From Pectinatus cerevisiiphilus (lineage in GTDB: Bacteria; Bacillota; Negativicutes; Selenomonadales; Selenomonadaceae): 64,000 nucleotides of DNA. The position numbers were made by a program, and so were the translations under genes. Position 1 is the first letter of the stretch. The number at the start of each line of letters is the position of its first letter. The DNA lies in contig NZ_SMAA01000012.1 of assembly GCF_004341685.1 (NCBI RefSeq), positions 1 through 64,000 of the forward strand, given 5' to 3'. The notes beneath the pieces were generated by a model. It made no database searches, had not been told where the DNA came from, and saw nothing but the letters and a program-made list of their open reading frames with translations. Shown in pieces: positions 1 through 8,390 of this stretch.

Positions 1-205
1 ATTTTTTCGAGTTTTTCGACCTGCTCTGAAAACTCTAAAGGAATTATCTCATGTTTAGGGTATATTTTACAGCCACTGTTTTATTTTGCGCTTACAATTA
101 AAAAACATCATGAAGGACTCTTGCCATATATATTACTTCTAGTTATTATGATAATATATGTTAAATTTTTAGTATAAAGATATTTGGCGAGGGACGAGGA
201 ATTCC
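1..205. other. Left edge, region upstream of ktrA
   Basis: No gene is supported here. On the minus strand, bases 1 to about 80 can be read without a stop and give a protein-like string (reading YPKHEIIPLEF), but no ATG, GTG or TTG in that frame follows the upstream stop. On the plus strand a short open frame ends in TAG near base 57. Either could be the edge of a neighbouring gene outside the window. The ribosome-binding site of ktrA (GGACGAGGA) lies at about 191-199. Confidence 0.3.
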
Positions 206-874
206 ATGAAAGTGAAAAAAAGTGGCAAACAATTTGCAGTGATTGGTTTAGGGCGTTTTGGTTCCAGTATGGCCGTATCACTTTACAAGATGGGCTATGA
301 TGTGCTTGCTATTGATAATGATTTAAAAAAAGTGCAGGATTTTAGTAATGATTTTACACATGTAGTACAAGCCAATTCTACAGATGAAAATGCATTGCGT
401 GAACTTGGTATTTTGAATTTTGATGTTGTGATAGTAGCAATAGGTGAAGATATTGAGTCTAATATAATGACCACATTGCAGCTAAAAGAGATAGGTGTTA
501 AATATATCGTAGCAATGGCTAGGACTCCGCTGCAAATGAAAGTTTTGGAGAAAATAGGTGCAGATCGAGTGGTGGCGCCTGAACATGATATGGCACAGCG
601 CGTTGCTTATAATCTGGTGTCTACCAATGTGATGGATTATATAGAGTTGTCGGATGAATTCAGTATAGCAGAAACAACGCTGCCAAAAGCTTTTATTGGT
701 AAAACTTTGATTGAGGCAAATTTGCGTGCCAAATACAATATAAATGTCGTAGCAATAAAACGTGGCCGCCATTTGATTGTTTCACCAATGCCATCAGAAA
801 AATTTCACGAAAATGATGTAATTGTTGTCGTCGGTGACAACAATGGGATTAATGGTTTGGAAAGCCTAGAATAA
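206..874 (+). CDS. ktrA: KtrA/TrkA-type K+ channel regulatory subunit
   Basis: Cytoplasmic gating subunit of a Ktr potassium uptake system; it forms a ring under the membrane subunit and binds nucleotide. The N-terminal RCK (TrkA-N) Rossmann domain begins at about residue 9 with the dinucleotide motif GLGRFGSSMA and an acidic residue at the end of strand 2 (AIDND). A TrkA-C domain follows from about residue 140. The length, 222 aa, is normal for KtrA. The ATG follows a GAGGA ribosome-binding site. The partner ktrB lies immediately downstream but on the opposite strand, so the two cannot be co-transcribed, unlike the usual ktrAB operon. The family call is firm; the K+ role is inferred from family and neighbour. 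Confidence 0.93.
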   Translation: MKVKKSGKQFAVIGLGRFGSSMAVSLYKMGYDVLAIDNDLKKVQDFSNDFTHVVQANSTDENALRELGILNFDVVIVAIGEDIESNIMTTLQLKEIGVKYIVAMARTPLQMKVLEKIGADRVVAPEHDMAQRVAYNLVSTNVMDYIELSDEFSIAETTLPKAFIGKTLIEANLRAKYNINVVAIKRGRHLIVSPMPSEKFHENDVIVVVGDNNGINGLESLE

Positions 875-877
875 ATA

Positions 878-914
878 AAAGCTGCGCAACATTATACGAA
901 TGCTGTGCAGCTTT
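878..914. terminator. Bidirectional terminator between ktrA and ktrB
   Basis: An imperfect stem runs from AAAGCTGCGCAACAT to ATGCTGTGCAGCTTT with a 7-base loop. It is flanked by A-rich sequence on the left and T-rich sequence on the right, so it can act for both convergent genes. Confidence 0.7.
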
Positions 915-922
915 GTCATTTA

Positions 923-2281
923 TTAACCAATACTTACTTTTTCTGAAGGGCGGCGCACATAATTTTTCTTATGGTTTAATGCTAACGATAAAGTAAATGT
1001 GGCGATGCCAACACGACCTATGATCATTATGATAATCAGTACAAGCTTACTGCTATCCGAAAGCAAAGGTGTTATTCCGGTAGTAAGTCCAGCAGTAGCA
1101 AAAGCGGATACGACTTCAAACAAGGTTTGGATAAAAGTAAAGTTTTCAGTGATAAAGAGATACATTGTGGCACTGACTATAAATGAAGATGATATAAAGA
1201 ACAAAGCCAATGCTTTCATAACTGTATCTGTTTCCAGCCGCCGGCCGAAAAGGACAACATCATCTTTCCCATTAATGATATGCAGAACAGAAGAAAATAT
1301 GACTGCAAATGTCGTAGTTTTTATTCCTCCGGCAGTAGAGCCAGGTGAGCCACCTATAAACATGAGGATCATTATGAGGAAAAGTGCCGCATTGCCGAGG
1401 TCAGCCGTATCCACAAGAGCAAATCCGGAAGTGCGTGAAACCACTGAAAGATAAAACGAGGCCAGATATTTATTGGTCAGTGACATGTTGCCTAGTGTGG
1501 CGGTGTTATTATATTCAAGTAAAAACATGCTAATTGCGCCAACAATTAAAAGGATAGCCGTTGTAAAGAGGACGACTTTGGTATTTAGTGAAAAACGAAA
1601 TTTTCTTTTATAAAGAAAGCGTTCTTTTAATTCTTCTATTGTCCCAAAGCCAATACCGCCTATGACGGCAAGGATAGATAAAGTCATACAAACAGAAGGC
1701 ATTGTGATGTAGGCAGCGATGCCTTCCCCGCCTATTATGTCAAAGCCGGCATTACAGAAGGCCGATACAGCATGCCAATAGCCCATATAAATTCCTTTTA
1801 TGCCAAAATCCTGATAAAAACGTATCGCCAGAATAGAACCACCTATAAATTCAATAATGAAAGTTTCAATGACGATGCTTATGAACAATCTCACAACACC
1901 GGCAAAGCTCAACAGATTTAAAGATTCTTGCATCAAAATTCTGCTTTTTAAACGTATTTGCCGACCGGCTATAACGGTTATTATTATAGTTATGGTCATG
2001 ACGCCTAAACCGCCTATTTGAATTAGGAGAATAATAATCATCTGACCAAAATATGAGAAATACCGGCTTGTATCAACCACGGTAAGCCCATTTACGCATA
2101 CAGCGGAAGCTGCAGTAAATAAAGCATTAGTGAAAGAAAGACTTTCTCCAGAACGCGAGGACAAAGGAAGCATTAAAAGCAATGCCCCTAAAAAAGTGAC
2201 TAAAATAAAACTCAAAACTAATGTTTGGTAAGGAGTCAATAAACGTCTTTTTTGCAATCGGCTTATTAATATATTTGTCAT
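923..2281 (-). CDS. ktrB: KtrB/TrkH-family K+ transporter membrane subunit
   Basis: Membrane pore of the Ktr/Trk K+ uptake system, 452 aa, close to the usual KtrB length. It is strongly hydrophobic and contains the four pore-loop repeats expected of the SKT superfamily, each centred on a glycine: CVNGLT (about residue 65), CNAGFD (about 175), RTSGFAL (about 285) and ATAGLTTG (about 395). The N-terminal stretch rich in Arg and Lys before the first helix is typical. The ATG has a GGGGG ribosome-binding site. It lies 17 bases downstream of the AEC carrier gene on the same strand, so the two are probably co-transcribed, while ktrA faces it from the other side. Confidence 0.92.
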   Translation of the reverse strand: MTNILISRLQKRRLLTPYQTLVLSFILVTFLGALLLMLPLSSRSGESLSFTNALFTAASAVCVNGLTVVDTSRYFSYFGQMIIILLIQIGGLGVMTITIIITVIAGRQIRLKSRILMQESLNLLSFAGVVRLFISIVIETFIIEFIGGSILAIRFYQDFGIKGIYMGYWHAVSAFCNAGFDIIGGEGIAAYITMPSVCMTLSILAVIGGIGFGTIEELKERFLYKRKFRFSLNTKVVLFTTAILLIVGAISMFLLEYNNTATLGNMSLTNKYLASFYLSVVSRTSGFALVDTADLGNAALFLIMILMFIGGSPGSTAGGIKTTTFAVIFSSVLHIINGKDDVVLFGRRLETDTVMKALALFFISSSFIVSATMYLFITENFTFIQTLFEVVSAFATAGLTTGITPLLSDSSKLVLIIIMIIGRVGIATFTLSLALNHKKNYVRRPSEKVSIG

Positions 2282-2298
2282 GATACCCCCAAAGCCTA

Positions 2299-3249
2299 TT
2301 AATATATGAACAAATAAAAAATAGGAAAAACAATAATAAAAAATACGGCTGTAGTAATCATAAATATTGCCGTAGACATATTGGTGTTCAGCTTATAAAG
2401 TTGACTTATGGCAATCGAATTTATGGCGGCTGGGGCAGCCCCGATTAAGGTCATCGTATTAATAATCATTTTATTATCGGTGAACAAGGAAAAAGCAAAA
2501 TAGACCAATAAAGGAAGGATTACGAATTTTATTGGCAGCATCATAAGTGCTTCCCGTAAATAAATTTTTAATGTAGAAAATTTTATAAGGAAACCGATAG
2601 GAAGCATCCCTATCCAGGCACCAATATGAACTAATGAATCAAAGACGGGCGGGAAAAGTGCAGGGCGTGGAACATGGTACAATGACAGGAAAAATCCTAT
2701 GAGCACACCAACCAGTGCCAGTTGATTCCAGCTTATAAGAATATCACGCCATTGCGGGCTAAAATGTATATCAGCCGAACGTGCCCTAGAGAGTTGTTGA
2801 TAATAGCCTGCCATTGGAATGCAGACTAAAAGGGTAAATACATTTTGGAAAATGGCGACTGCTTGTATATAAGCAAACCCCATTTCTCCATACAACACAA
2901 AACCGCACAAACCCACAAGTGTACCAATATTCGAAAGGTATCCAGTAAGTAGAAAAGCGCCTACGGCTCGGGGATTTTTAAGATGTTTGCCGAGTGGGTA
3001 GGAAAGAAGGCCCGGTATTAGGCATACAACGATGCCATAGATGGGAATGATTATAAAATCAGCACTGATCTCCATGAGCCAAAAACTTCCCATAGCCAAT
3101 ATGGTGGCAATACCTCTGATATTTATTTTAAGGAGTAAATTGCATGTTTCAATACTCATCCATTTACGCTTATGCAAAAAATAACCAACTATAAGCGGGA
3201 GAATAAGGTCGACAAAAATATAAATTATACGAATATTTGACTGCTCCAT
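2299..3249 (-). CDS. AEC-family (auxin efflux carrier-like) transporter
   Basis: A 316-aa integral membrane protein with about ten hydrophobic segments. The order of helices and the glycine-rich break near residues 105-125 (GTLVGLCGF) match the AEC/malate-permease family, which moves organic acids or other anions. The C-terminal part (IGAAPAAINSIAISQLYKLN) is characteristic of the family. The ATG at 3249 has an AAGGAT ribosome-binding site. It probably heads a two-gene unit with ktrB. The substrate cannot be read from the sequence; malate, other carboxylates or amino acids are all possible. Confidence 0.82.
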   Translation of the reverse strand: MEQSNIRIIYIFVDLILPLIVGYFLHKRKWMSIETCNLLLKINIRGIATILAMGSFWLMEISADFIIIPIYGIVVCLIPGLLSYPLGKHLKNPRAVGAFLLTGYLSNIGTLVGLCGFVLYGEMGFAYIQAVAIFQNVFTLLVCIPMAGYYQQLSRARSADIHFSPQWRDILISWNQLALVGVLIGFFLSLYHVPRPALFPPVFDSLVHIGAWIGMLPIGFLIKFSTLKIYLREALMMLPIKFVILPLLVYFAFSLFTDNKMIINTMTLIGAAPAAINSIAISQLYKLNTNMSTAIFMITTAVFFIIVFPIFYLFIY

Positions 3250-3537
3250 CGAAAGATCCTTCCAAAAAAATTTATTAATATAATATCATGATAATGGATA
3301 TGCTTATATTGTCAATGTTTATTTTCATTTTAGCAGATAATAACAGCGTTACTTGTAAACGTTCTATATATCTGCGATAATATATTTTAAATAGTACTTT
3401 TTCCTGTACATATTTTATTAAAGCAGGATGCTTCTCTTTTTTTATGACCGTTTCGCAACGCGAAAACCAAATGGATTAAATGATATATTCAGGAAGGCTA
3501 GTATAATAATAAAAGTGATTATATTGGAGCGCAGCTT

Positions 3538-6258
3538 ATGAAACGTATTGATCGTATTTATGCGTATATGAAACAAGTCTATGAAACAGGGGCATTGCAT
3601 GAAAGAGGTCTGACAGCTGAGCAGATTGCCCAAAAACTGGACATTTTACGCAGTAATGTAAGCCGTGAATTGAACGAACTTTACAGGCAAAAGAAGATAG
3701 AAAAAGCCAACGGCCGTCCTGTCCGTTATTTTTATAGTGATGGCAAGATAAAGAACATAAAAAGACATATCGAAACTAAAAAGGTAAATGAACATAGTAG
3801 TGCTTTTAGCAAATTCGTGGGCGTAAGCCTTAAAGCACAAATAGATCAAGCAAAAGCGGCCATAATTTATCCACCAAATGGATTGCATACACTTATCTTG
3901 GGACAGACAGGTGTGGGTAAAACGTTATTTGCCCATATGATGTTTGAATATGGACGCGAAATAGGCCATTTCAAACAAAATACTCCTTTTATAACATTTA
4001 ATTGCGCGGATTATTACAATAACCCACAGCTTTTAATATCGCATATTTTCGGCCATGCTAAGGGAGCTTTTACCGGAGCTGATACTAGTGCTATTGGGTT
4101 GATAGAATCGGCTGATGAAGGTGTGCTTTTTCTTGATGAAGTACATCGCCTGCCGCCTGAAGGCCAGGAAATGATTTTTTATTTTATGGACACTGGTACT
4201 TTTAACAGGTTGGGGGAAACAAAGCGTGAACGGAAAGCGCGTGTGCTGATAATCTGTGCGACAACGGAAGATCCAGATTCTGTCCTGACCAAGACATTTA
4301 AAAGGCGTATTCCTAATATTATTGAAATACCACCATTATCAGAGCGACCTGTTGAAGAAAAACTAGAGATCACAAAACTGTTATTTTTGAGAGAATCACG
4401 TTGTATAAAAAGACCAATAAAGGTGAGCGGAGATGCAATAAAAGCGTTGATTGGGAGCATTGGACCCGGAAATGTTGGTCAGCTTGAATCGAATGTACGC
4501 CTTTTATGTGCCCAGGGTTTACTCAATATAAAAAATCGTAAATATATAGATATAGATTATCATATACTCCCTTCCCGAATAAAATCAGGTATATTGGCTA
4601 TGAGTACCAAAAGGCAGGATATGGCTGCTATTTCAGCAACTATAGGCAATGAATTTTACGTAACACCAGACAGCAAAGGTAAACTGCCAAAGGAAGTCGA
4701 AGGTGAAAAATTTAACCTTTACCAAATGGTAGAAAATAAAGTAAAAATTTTAAAGGGCGAAGGAATTGCTGATGATGTAGTACAGCAGGTAATGATTGCT
4801 GACGTAAACGCTTATTTAAAAAACTTTTATTTAAAACAAAAACAAAATGTGACTTTATCGGTACATGACCGTCTTTTAAAAATAATTGATGCAGATATGG
4901 TTGATTTTACACAACAGGTGGCTGATCTCGTCGCCGAAAAAATTAATCTGATATCAAAGGAACGCTTTTTATATGCTTTTGGTTTACATTTGAGTTCATT
5001 ATTTGCGCGAATTAAGGAAAAAAAGCAATTTCGCAATTCACTGTCAGGAATGGTTAATACTTCTACACTGGAATTTGAACTGGCACAGGAAATTAAGGCA
5101 TTAATCGAAAGCCATTATAATATAGAGATTGCCAATTCAGAAATGGAATATTTTGCGATGCTGCTTCAATCTTTAAAACAAGAGGATATAACGGATAAAA
5201 TTGTTATTGCGGTAGCAATGCATGGTAACTATACTGCCAGTTCGGTCTGTGATGTTGCCCGTAAGCTGTTCAGTGCGACAAAAGTACAGTTAATTCCTTT
5301 TGATATGCCGCTCGAATGCAAGCCAAACGAAATGCTTGAGCGGATCGTAGAAAGATTGCGGCATATTAATTGCAGCCAAGGCGTTTTGCTGATGGCGGAT
5401 ATGGGTTCGCTATGTAACTTTGGTCCACTTATACAGGAAAAGCTCAATATCTCCATTTTGACTATAAATATGGTTACTACACCGCTGGTGCTTGAAGCCA
5501 TGCGAAAGGTAGATATGGCAGGGGTTACTTTGCAAGCAGTGTATGATTCCTTGAAATCTTTTGGCGGCTATGATGACAGCACTATTTTATCTAGTAAAGA
5601 AAAGAAAGATATAATTATCACAATTTGCAGTTCTGGTGAAGGTACCGCAGAAAAATTAAAACAGATGATCTGGGATATTTTGCTCAACGCAGGAATTATG
5701 CATATTAAAATCATACCGATAAGTATATATGATATGAAAGAAAACATAAAAAAGCTGTCAGAAAAATATAATATATTAGCGTCGGTGGGGATTATGGATC
5801 CACAAATAGATGCTCCGTTTATTCCTTTGGAAACAATATTGAGCGGTAAGGACAGTGCCTTATTATGTCTTTTGCCCGGTATGGCACATACTGCGCCGCA
5901 GCGTATAGAGGACAGTAATATAGTCCTTCGCCATTTATGTGCGGATGCGCTTAAAGAAATCCTTTTATATTTAAATCCTGATAAAGTAATAAACTTGTTG
6001 ATAGAATTTGTGGAAAAATTGGAGAAAATTTTTGGTACAAAGTTTTCCAATGCACAAAAACTGAAAATAGTAGTCCATACTGGCTGTGCTTTGGAACGCC
6101 AGATAACTCACAATAGCATCAAATATAACAAGGCATTGGCAGGAGAAATCGAACCACTTAAATTGGATAAGGTAAAACGTACTGCATCTGTATTTGAGAG
6201 AATTTTGCAAATTACCCTTGATGAAGATGAATTGTCCTATATAGTGGCCATGATATGA
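3538..6258 (+). CDS. LevR-type sigma-54 activator with PTS regulatory domains
   Basis: Enhancer-binding protein that activates a sigma-54 promoter under control of PTS phosphorylation. Domains in order: an N-terminal winged-helix DNA-binding region (1-66); a AAA+ domain (about 85-345) with Walker A GQTGVGKT at 122-129, the sigma-54 contact loop GAFTGA at 176-181 and Walker B LFLDE near 197-201; a first PRD with His484; an EIIA-Man-like domain with His562 (AMHGNYTASS); an EIIB-Gat-like domain with Cys698 (CSSGEGTA); and a second PRD with His847. All phosphorylatable residues expected for the LevR/ManR family are present. Length is 906 aa. The start follows TTGGAG. The mannose-family PTS operon directly downstream, with its -24/-12 promoter, is the obvious target. 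Confidence 0.93.
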   Translation: MKRIDRIYAYMKQVYETGALHERGLTAEQIAQKLDILRSNVSRELNELYRQKKIEKANGRPVRYFYSDGKIKNIKRHIETKKVNEHSSAFSKFVGVSLKAQIDQAKAAIIYPPNGLHTLILGQTGVGKTLFAHMMFEYGREIGHFKQNTPFITFNCADYYNNPQLLISHIFGHAKGAFTGADTSAIGLIESADEGVLFLDEVHRLPPEGQEMIFYFMDTGTFNRLGETKRERKARVLIICATTEDPDSVLTKTFKRRIPNIIEIPPLSERPVEEKLEITKLLFLRESRCIKRPIKVSGDAIKALIGSIGPGNVGQLESNVRLLCAQGLLNIKNRKYIDIDYHILPSRIKSGILAMSTKRQDMAAISATIGNEFYVTPDSKGKLPKEVEGEKFNLYQMVENKVKILKGEGIADDVVQQVMIADVNAYLKNFYLKQKQNVTLSVHDRLLKIIDADMVDFTQQVADLVAEKINLISKERFLYAFGLHLSSLFARIKEKKQFRNSLSGMVNTSTLEFELAQEIKALIESHYNIEIANSEMEYFAMLLQSLKQEDITDKIVIAVAMHGNYTASSVCDVARKLFSATKVQLIPFDMPLECKPNEMLERIVERLRHINCSQGVLLMADMGSLCNFGPLIQEKLNISILTINMVTTPLVLEAMRKVDMAGVTLQAVYDSLKSFGGYDDSTILSSKEKKDIIITICSSGEGTAEKLKQMIWDILLNAGIMHIKIIPISIYDMKENIKKLSEKYNILASVGIMDPQIDAPFIPLETILSGKDSALLCLLPGMAHTAPQRIEDSNIVLRHLCADALKEILLYLNPDKVINLLIEFVEKLEKIFGTKFSNAQKLKIVVHTGCALERQITHNSIKYNKALAGEIEPLKLDKVKRTASVFERILQITLDEDELSYIVAMI

Positions 6259-6350
6259 ATAAGATTTTCGATGTGAATCTTTATAAATGATATAAAGATT
6301 TTTGGTTCACCGATATTTTTATAAATTAAATTTTTTTGAGATAATTATAG

Positions 6351-6478
6351 TGTGTCAAAAAAGCATCGCAATGTGTCAAACATTGTGATGCTTTTTTATA
6401 ACTGTGTCATTTGTGACTGTGTCAAAAATTAAATAAGTTTCTATAAAGTCTGATAATACGCTCTTTTTAAGTGACACA
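6351..6478 (+). promoter_or_regulatory. Cluster of TGTGTCA boxes, candidate enhancer (UAS)
   Basis: The 7-mer TGTGTCA occurs four times directly (6351-6357, 6372-6378, 6403-6409, 6418-6424) and once inverted as TGACACA (6472-6478). All copies lie within 135 bases upstream of the sigma-54 promoter at 6485. That is the position expected for binding sites of the enhancer-binding protein encoded just before. Binding is inferred, not shown. Confidence 0.6.
6356..6398 (+). terminator. Terminator after the LevR-type gene
   Basis: A 13-bp stem, AAGCATCGCAATG with CATTGTGATGCTT (one G-T pair), has a 7-base loop and is followed by a T-run. The loop side contains one of the TGTGTCA boxes described next, so the element may serve both as terminator and as part of the enhancer. 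Confidence 0.75.
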
Positions 6479-6484
6479 CAATAT

Positions 6485-6499
6485 TGGCATGATTCTTGC
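6485..6499 (+). promoter_or_regulatory. Sigma-54 (-24/-12) promoter of the PTS operon
   Basis: The sequence TGGCATGATTCTTGC matches the consensus TGGCAC-N5-TTGC. The GG (6486-6487) and GC (6498-6499) doublets have the required spacing of 12 bases. It lies 40 bases before the EIIA start and directly after the gene for a sigma-54 activator. Confidence 0.88.
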
Positions 6500-6538
6500 G
6501 TATGTATTTAAGTATAGAGGTAAAGGAGGTTGAGGGAT

Positions 6539-6982
6539 ATGCTCGGTATTATTGTTGGAACTCATGGTCATTTAGCGGAAGAACTGGTAAAGACATGCGC
6601 AATGATTTGCGGACAGCCAGATAAATTAAGGACTGTTACCTTAATTCCGGGAGAAGGTCCTGACGATTTAAATATAAAATATGAACAGGCCATAAAAGAA
6701 CTTGGCATAGAAAATGGAATTATAATATTAAACGATTTATTCGGCGGAAGTCCTTATAACGCTGCCTGCCGAATTGCTGCTGCCGATGAACGCTGCGGTG
6801 TGGTAACGGGGGTCAACCTGCCAATGCTGATTGAAGTCATAAATTATCGTTTGGCTGCCAGCAGCGAAGCACCTATAACTGCTGTTTTAGCAAAAGCAAA
6901 GGAAGCTGCCAGCACAGGAATAAAAGAGTTTCACAAAAGCATGGTAAGTATAGAGACTGATGATGAAGGAGACGATTTATAA
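6539..6982 (+). CDS. PTS mannose-family EIIA component
   Basis: Cytoplasmic phosphocarrier that takes phosphate from HPr and hands it to EIIB. It begins MLGIIVGTHGHLAEEL, with the phosphorylated His at residue 9, as in the EIIA-Man family. Length 147 aa. The open frame extends upstream to a TTG at 6530, but that codon overlaps the ribosome-binding site AAAGGAGGT, which sits at the right distance from the ATG at 6539; the ATG is therefore chosen. The C-terminus is acidic (ETDDEGDDL). The stop overlaps the EIIB start as TAATG, so the two are translationally coupled. Sugar specificity (mannose, fructose, sorbose, glucosamine or other) is not evident. Confidence 0.93.
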   Translation: MLGIIVGTHGHLAEELVKTCAMICGQPDKLRTVTLIPGEGPDDLNIKYEQAIKELGIENGIIILNDLFGGSPYNAACRIAAADERCGVVTGVNLPMLIEVINYRLAASSEAPITAVLAKAKEAASTGIKEFHKSMVSIETDDEGDDL

Positions 6983-7461
6983 TGAAAATTGTATTAGCAC
7001 GTATTGATGATAGACTCATACATGGCCAAGTGGCTACTGTATGGGCGAAGGTAACTAAATGTGAAAGAATAATTGTTTGTGATGATGAAGTAGCCGCAGA
7101 CAATATCAGGGCAACACTTTTAAAACAGGTTGCGCCTCCCGGTATAAAGTCCAGTGTTGTAAATGTCGATAAAGCCATTCGTGTCTATAATAATCCCAAA
7201 TATAAAGACGATAAGTGCCTATTGCTGTTTACCAATCCGACAAGTGTTTTGCGTATGGTTGAAGCGGGCGTAGACATAAAAAGTGTCAATATAGGCGGCA
7301 TGAGTTTCAAAGAAGGCAAACGTCAAGTCAGCGGTGCTATATCAGTCGATGCAAAAGATGAAGAATCGTTTAAAAAGCTGCATGAAAAAGGTATAGAACT
7401 AGAATGTAGGAAAGTCGATACAGATAAGAAAGTTGATATAATGGAACTTTTGAAAAAATAA
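6982..7461 (+). CDS. PTS mannose-family EIIB component
   Basis: Cytoplasmic EIIB of the mannose/fructose/sorbose family, 159 aa. It accepts phosphate from EIIA and phosphorylates the incoming sugar. The family motif RIDDRLIHGQV places the active-site His at residue 14. Here EIIA and EIIB are separate proteins rather than fused as in ManX. The start ATG overlaps the EIIA stop by one base. A 97-base gap containing a hairpin separates it from EIIC. Confidence 0.93.
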   Translation: MKIVLARIDDRLIHGQVATVWAKVTKCERIIVCDDEVAADNIRATLLKQVAPPGIKSSVVNVDKAIRVYNNPKYKDDKCLLLFTNPTSVLRMVEAGVDIKSVNIGGMSFKEGKRQVSGAISVDAKDEESFKKLHEKGIELECRKVDTDKKVDIMELLKK

Positions 7462-7488
7462 TTTTATGAATGGACTCAGGTAATCTAA

Positions 7489-7517
7489 ATTTCAACTGAA
7501 TAGTTTTCAGTTGAAAT
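7489..7517 (+). other. Intercistronic hairpin between EIIB and EIIC genes
   Basis: A perfect 12-bp stem, ATTTCAACTGAA with TTCAGTTGAAAT, has a 5-base loop. No T-run follows, so it is unlikely to be a terminator. It could set mRNA stability or the ratio of soluble (A, B) to membrane (C, D) subunits. The 21 bases from 7512 also recur in the ruvA terminator (41559-41579). Confidence 0.55.
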
Positions 7518-7558
7518 AAGAACTTTATTTATAAATTAATAATTAGGAGGTATTCATA

Positions 7559-8374
7559 ATGGAAATCAATGGTGCTCAACTTATTGCAATTTTTATTGTT
7601 TCTGCTGTAGCAGGAATGGGGAGCGTACTGGATGAATTTCAAACTCACAGGCCATTAATTGCTTGTACACTCATTGGGTTTATTTTAGGAGATATAACTA
7701 CTGGGATCATTATCGGTGGTACATTGGAAATGATCGCCCTTGGTTGGATGAACATCGGTGCGGCAATGGCACCAGATGCAGCCTTGGCTTCAGTTATTTC
7801 AACAATTTTAGTTATTGCAGGACATCAAAGCATCGGTGCCGGTATTGCCATAGCAATGCCGCTGGCAGCCGCAGGGCAGGTGCTGACTATCTTATGCCGT
7901 ACAATAACAGTTTTCTTTCAGCATAAAGCCGATGGTTTTGCTGAAAAAGGCAGTCTGCGCGGTATAGACATATGCCATCTTAGCGCACTGGCACTTCAGG
8001 CATTGCGTGTAGCTATTCCTTCTATACTCGTTGCAATGTATATAGGTACAGGTGCAGTACAATCTATGCTCGATGCTATTCCTCCCGTCATCACAGGCGG
8101 CTTGCAGGTAGCTGGTGGATTCATAGTAGTTGTTGGTTACGCTATGGTAATCAACATGATGCAGGCAGGCTATCTGATGCCGTTCTTCTTCCTCGGCTTT
8201 GTCATTGCAGGTTTCACACAGTTTAACCTTGTTGCTTTTGGCGTTATCGGTTTGGTTCTGGCTATAGTGTATATTCAGCTTAACCCTAAATATAATAAAC
8301 CGGCAGTCGCGGCGGCAGCTCCTGCATCTAATGGCGGCCAAGACGATGATCTTGATGATGATTTAGATGATTGA
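7559..8374 (+). CDS. PTS mannose-family EIIC membrane component
   Basis: Membrane permease subunit of the mannose-family PTS, 271 aa. Several hydrophobic segments and the family stretch GMGSVLDEFQTHRPLIACT are present near the N-terminus, followed by the glycine-rich region GGTLEMIALGWMNIGAA. It works as a complex with EIID. The start ATG follows TTAGGAGG. The last 27 residues form an Ala/Pro linker and a very acidic tail (QDDDLDDDLDD), which is unusual for the family. The EIID ribosome-binding site overlaps its stop codon. Confidence 0.92.
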   Translation: MEINGAQLIAIFIVSAVAGMGSVLDEFQTHRPLIACTLIGFILGDITTGIIIGGTLEMIALGWMNIGAAMAPDAALASVISTILVIAGHQSIGAGIAIAMPLAAAGQVLTILCRTITVFFQHKADGFAEKGSLRGIDICHLSALALQALRVAIPSILVAMYIGTGAVQSMLDAIPPVITGGLQVAGGFIVVVGYAMVINMMQAGYLMPFFFLGFVIAGFTQFNLVAFGVIGLVLAIVYIQLNPKYNKPAVAAAAPASNGGQDDDLDDDLDD

Positions 8375-8390
8375 AAAGGAGGAAAATACA

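Noticed and set aside
1-80. Minus-strand coding fragment at the left edge
   Set aside because: The reading frame looks protein-like, but it has no standard start codon after the upstream stop and is too short to support.
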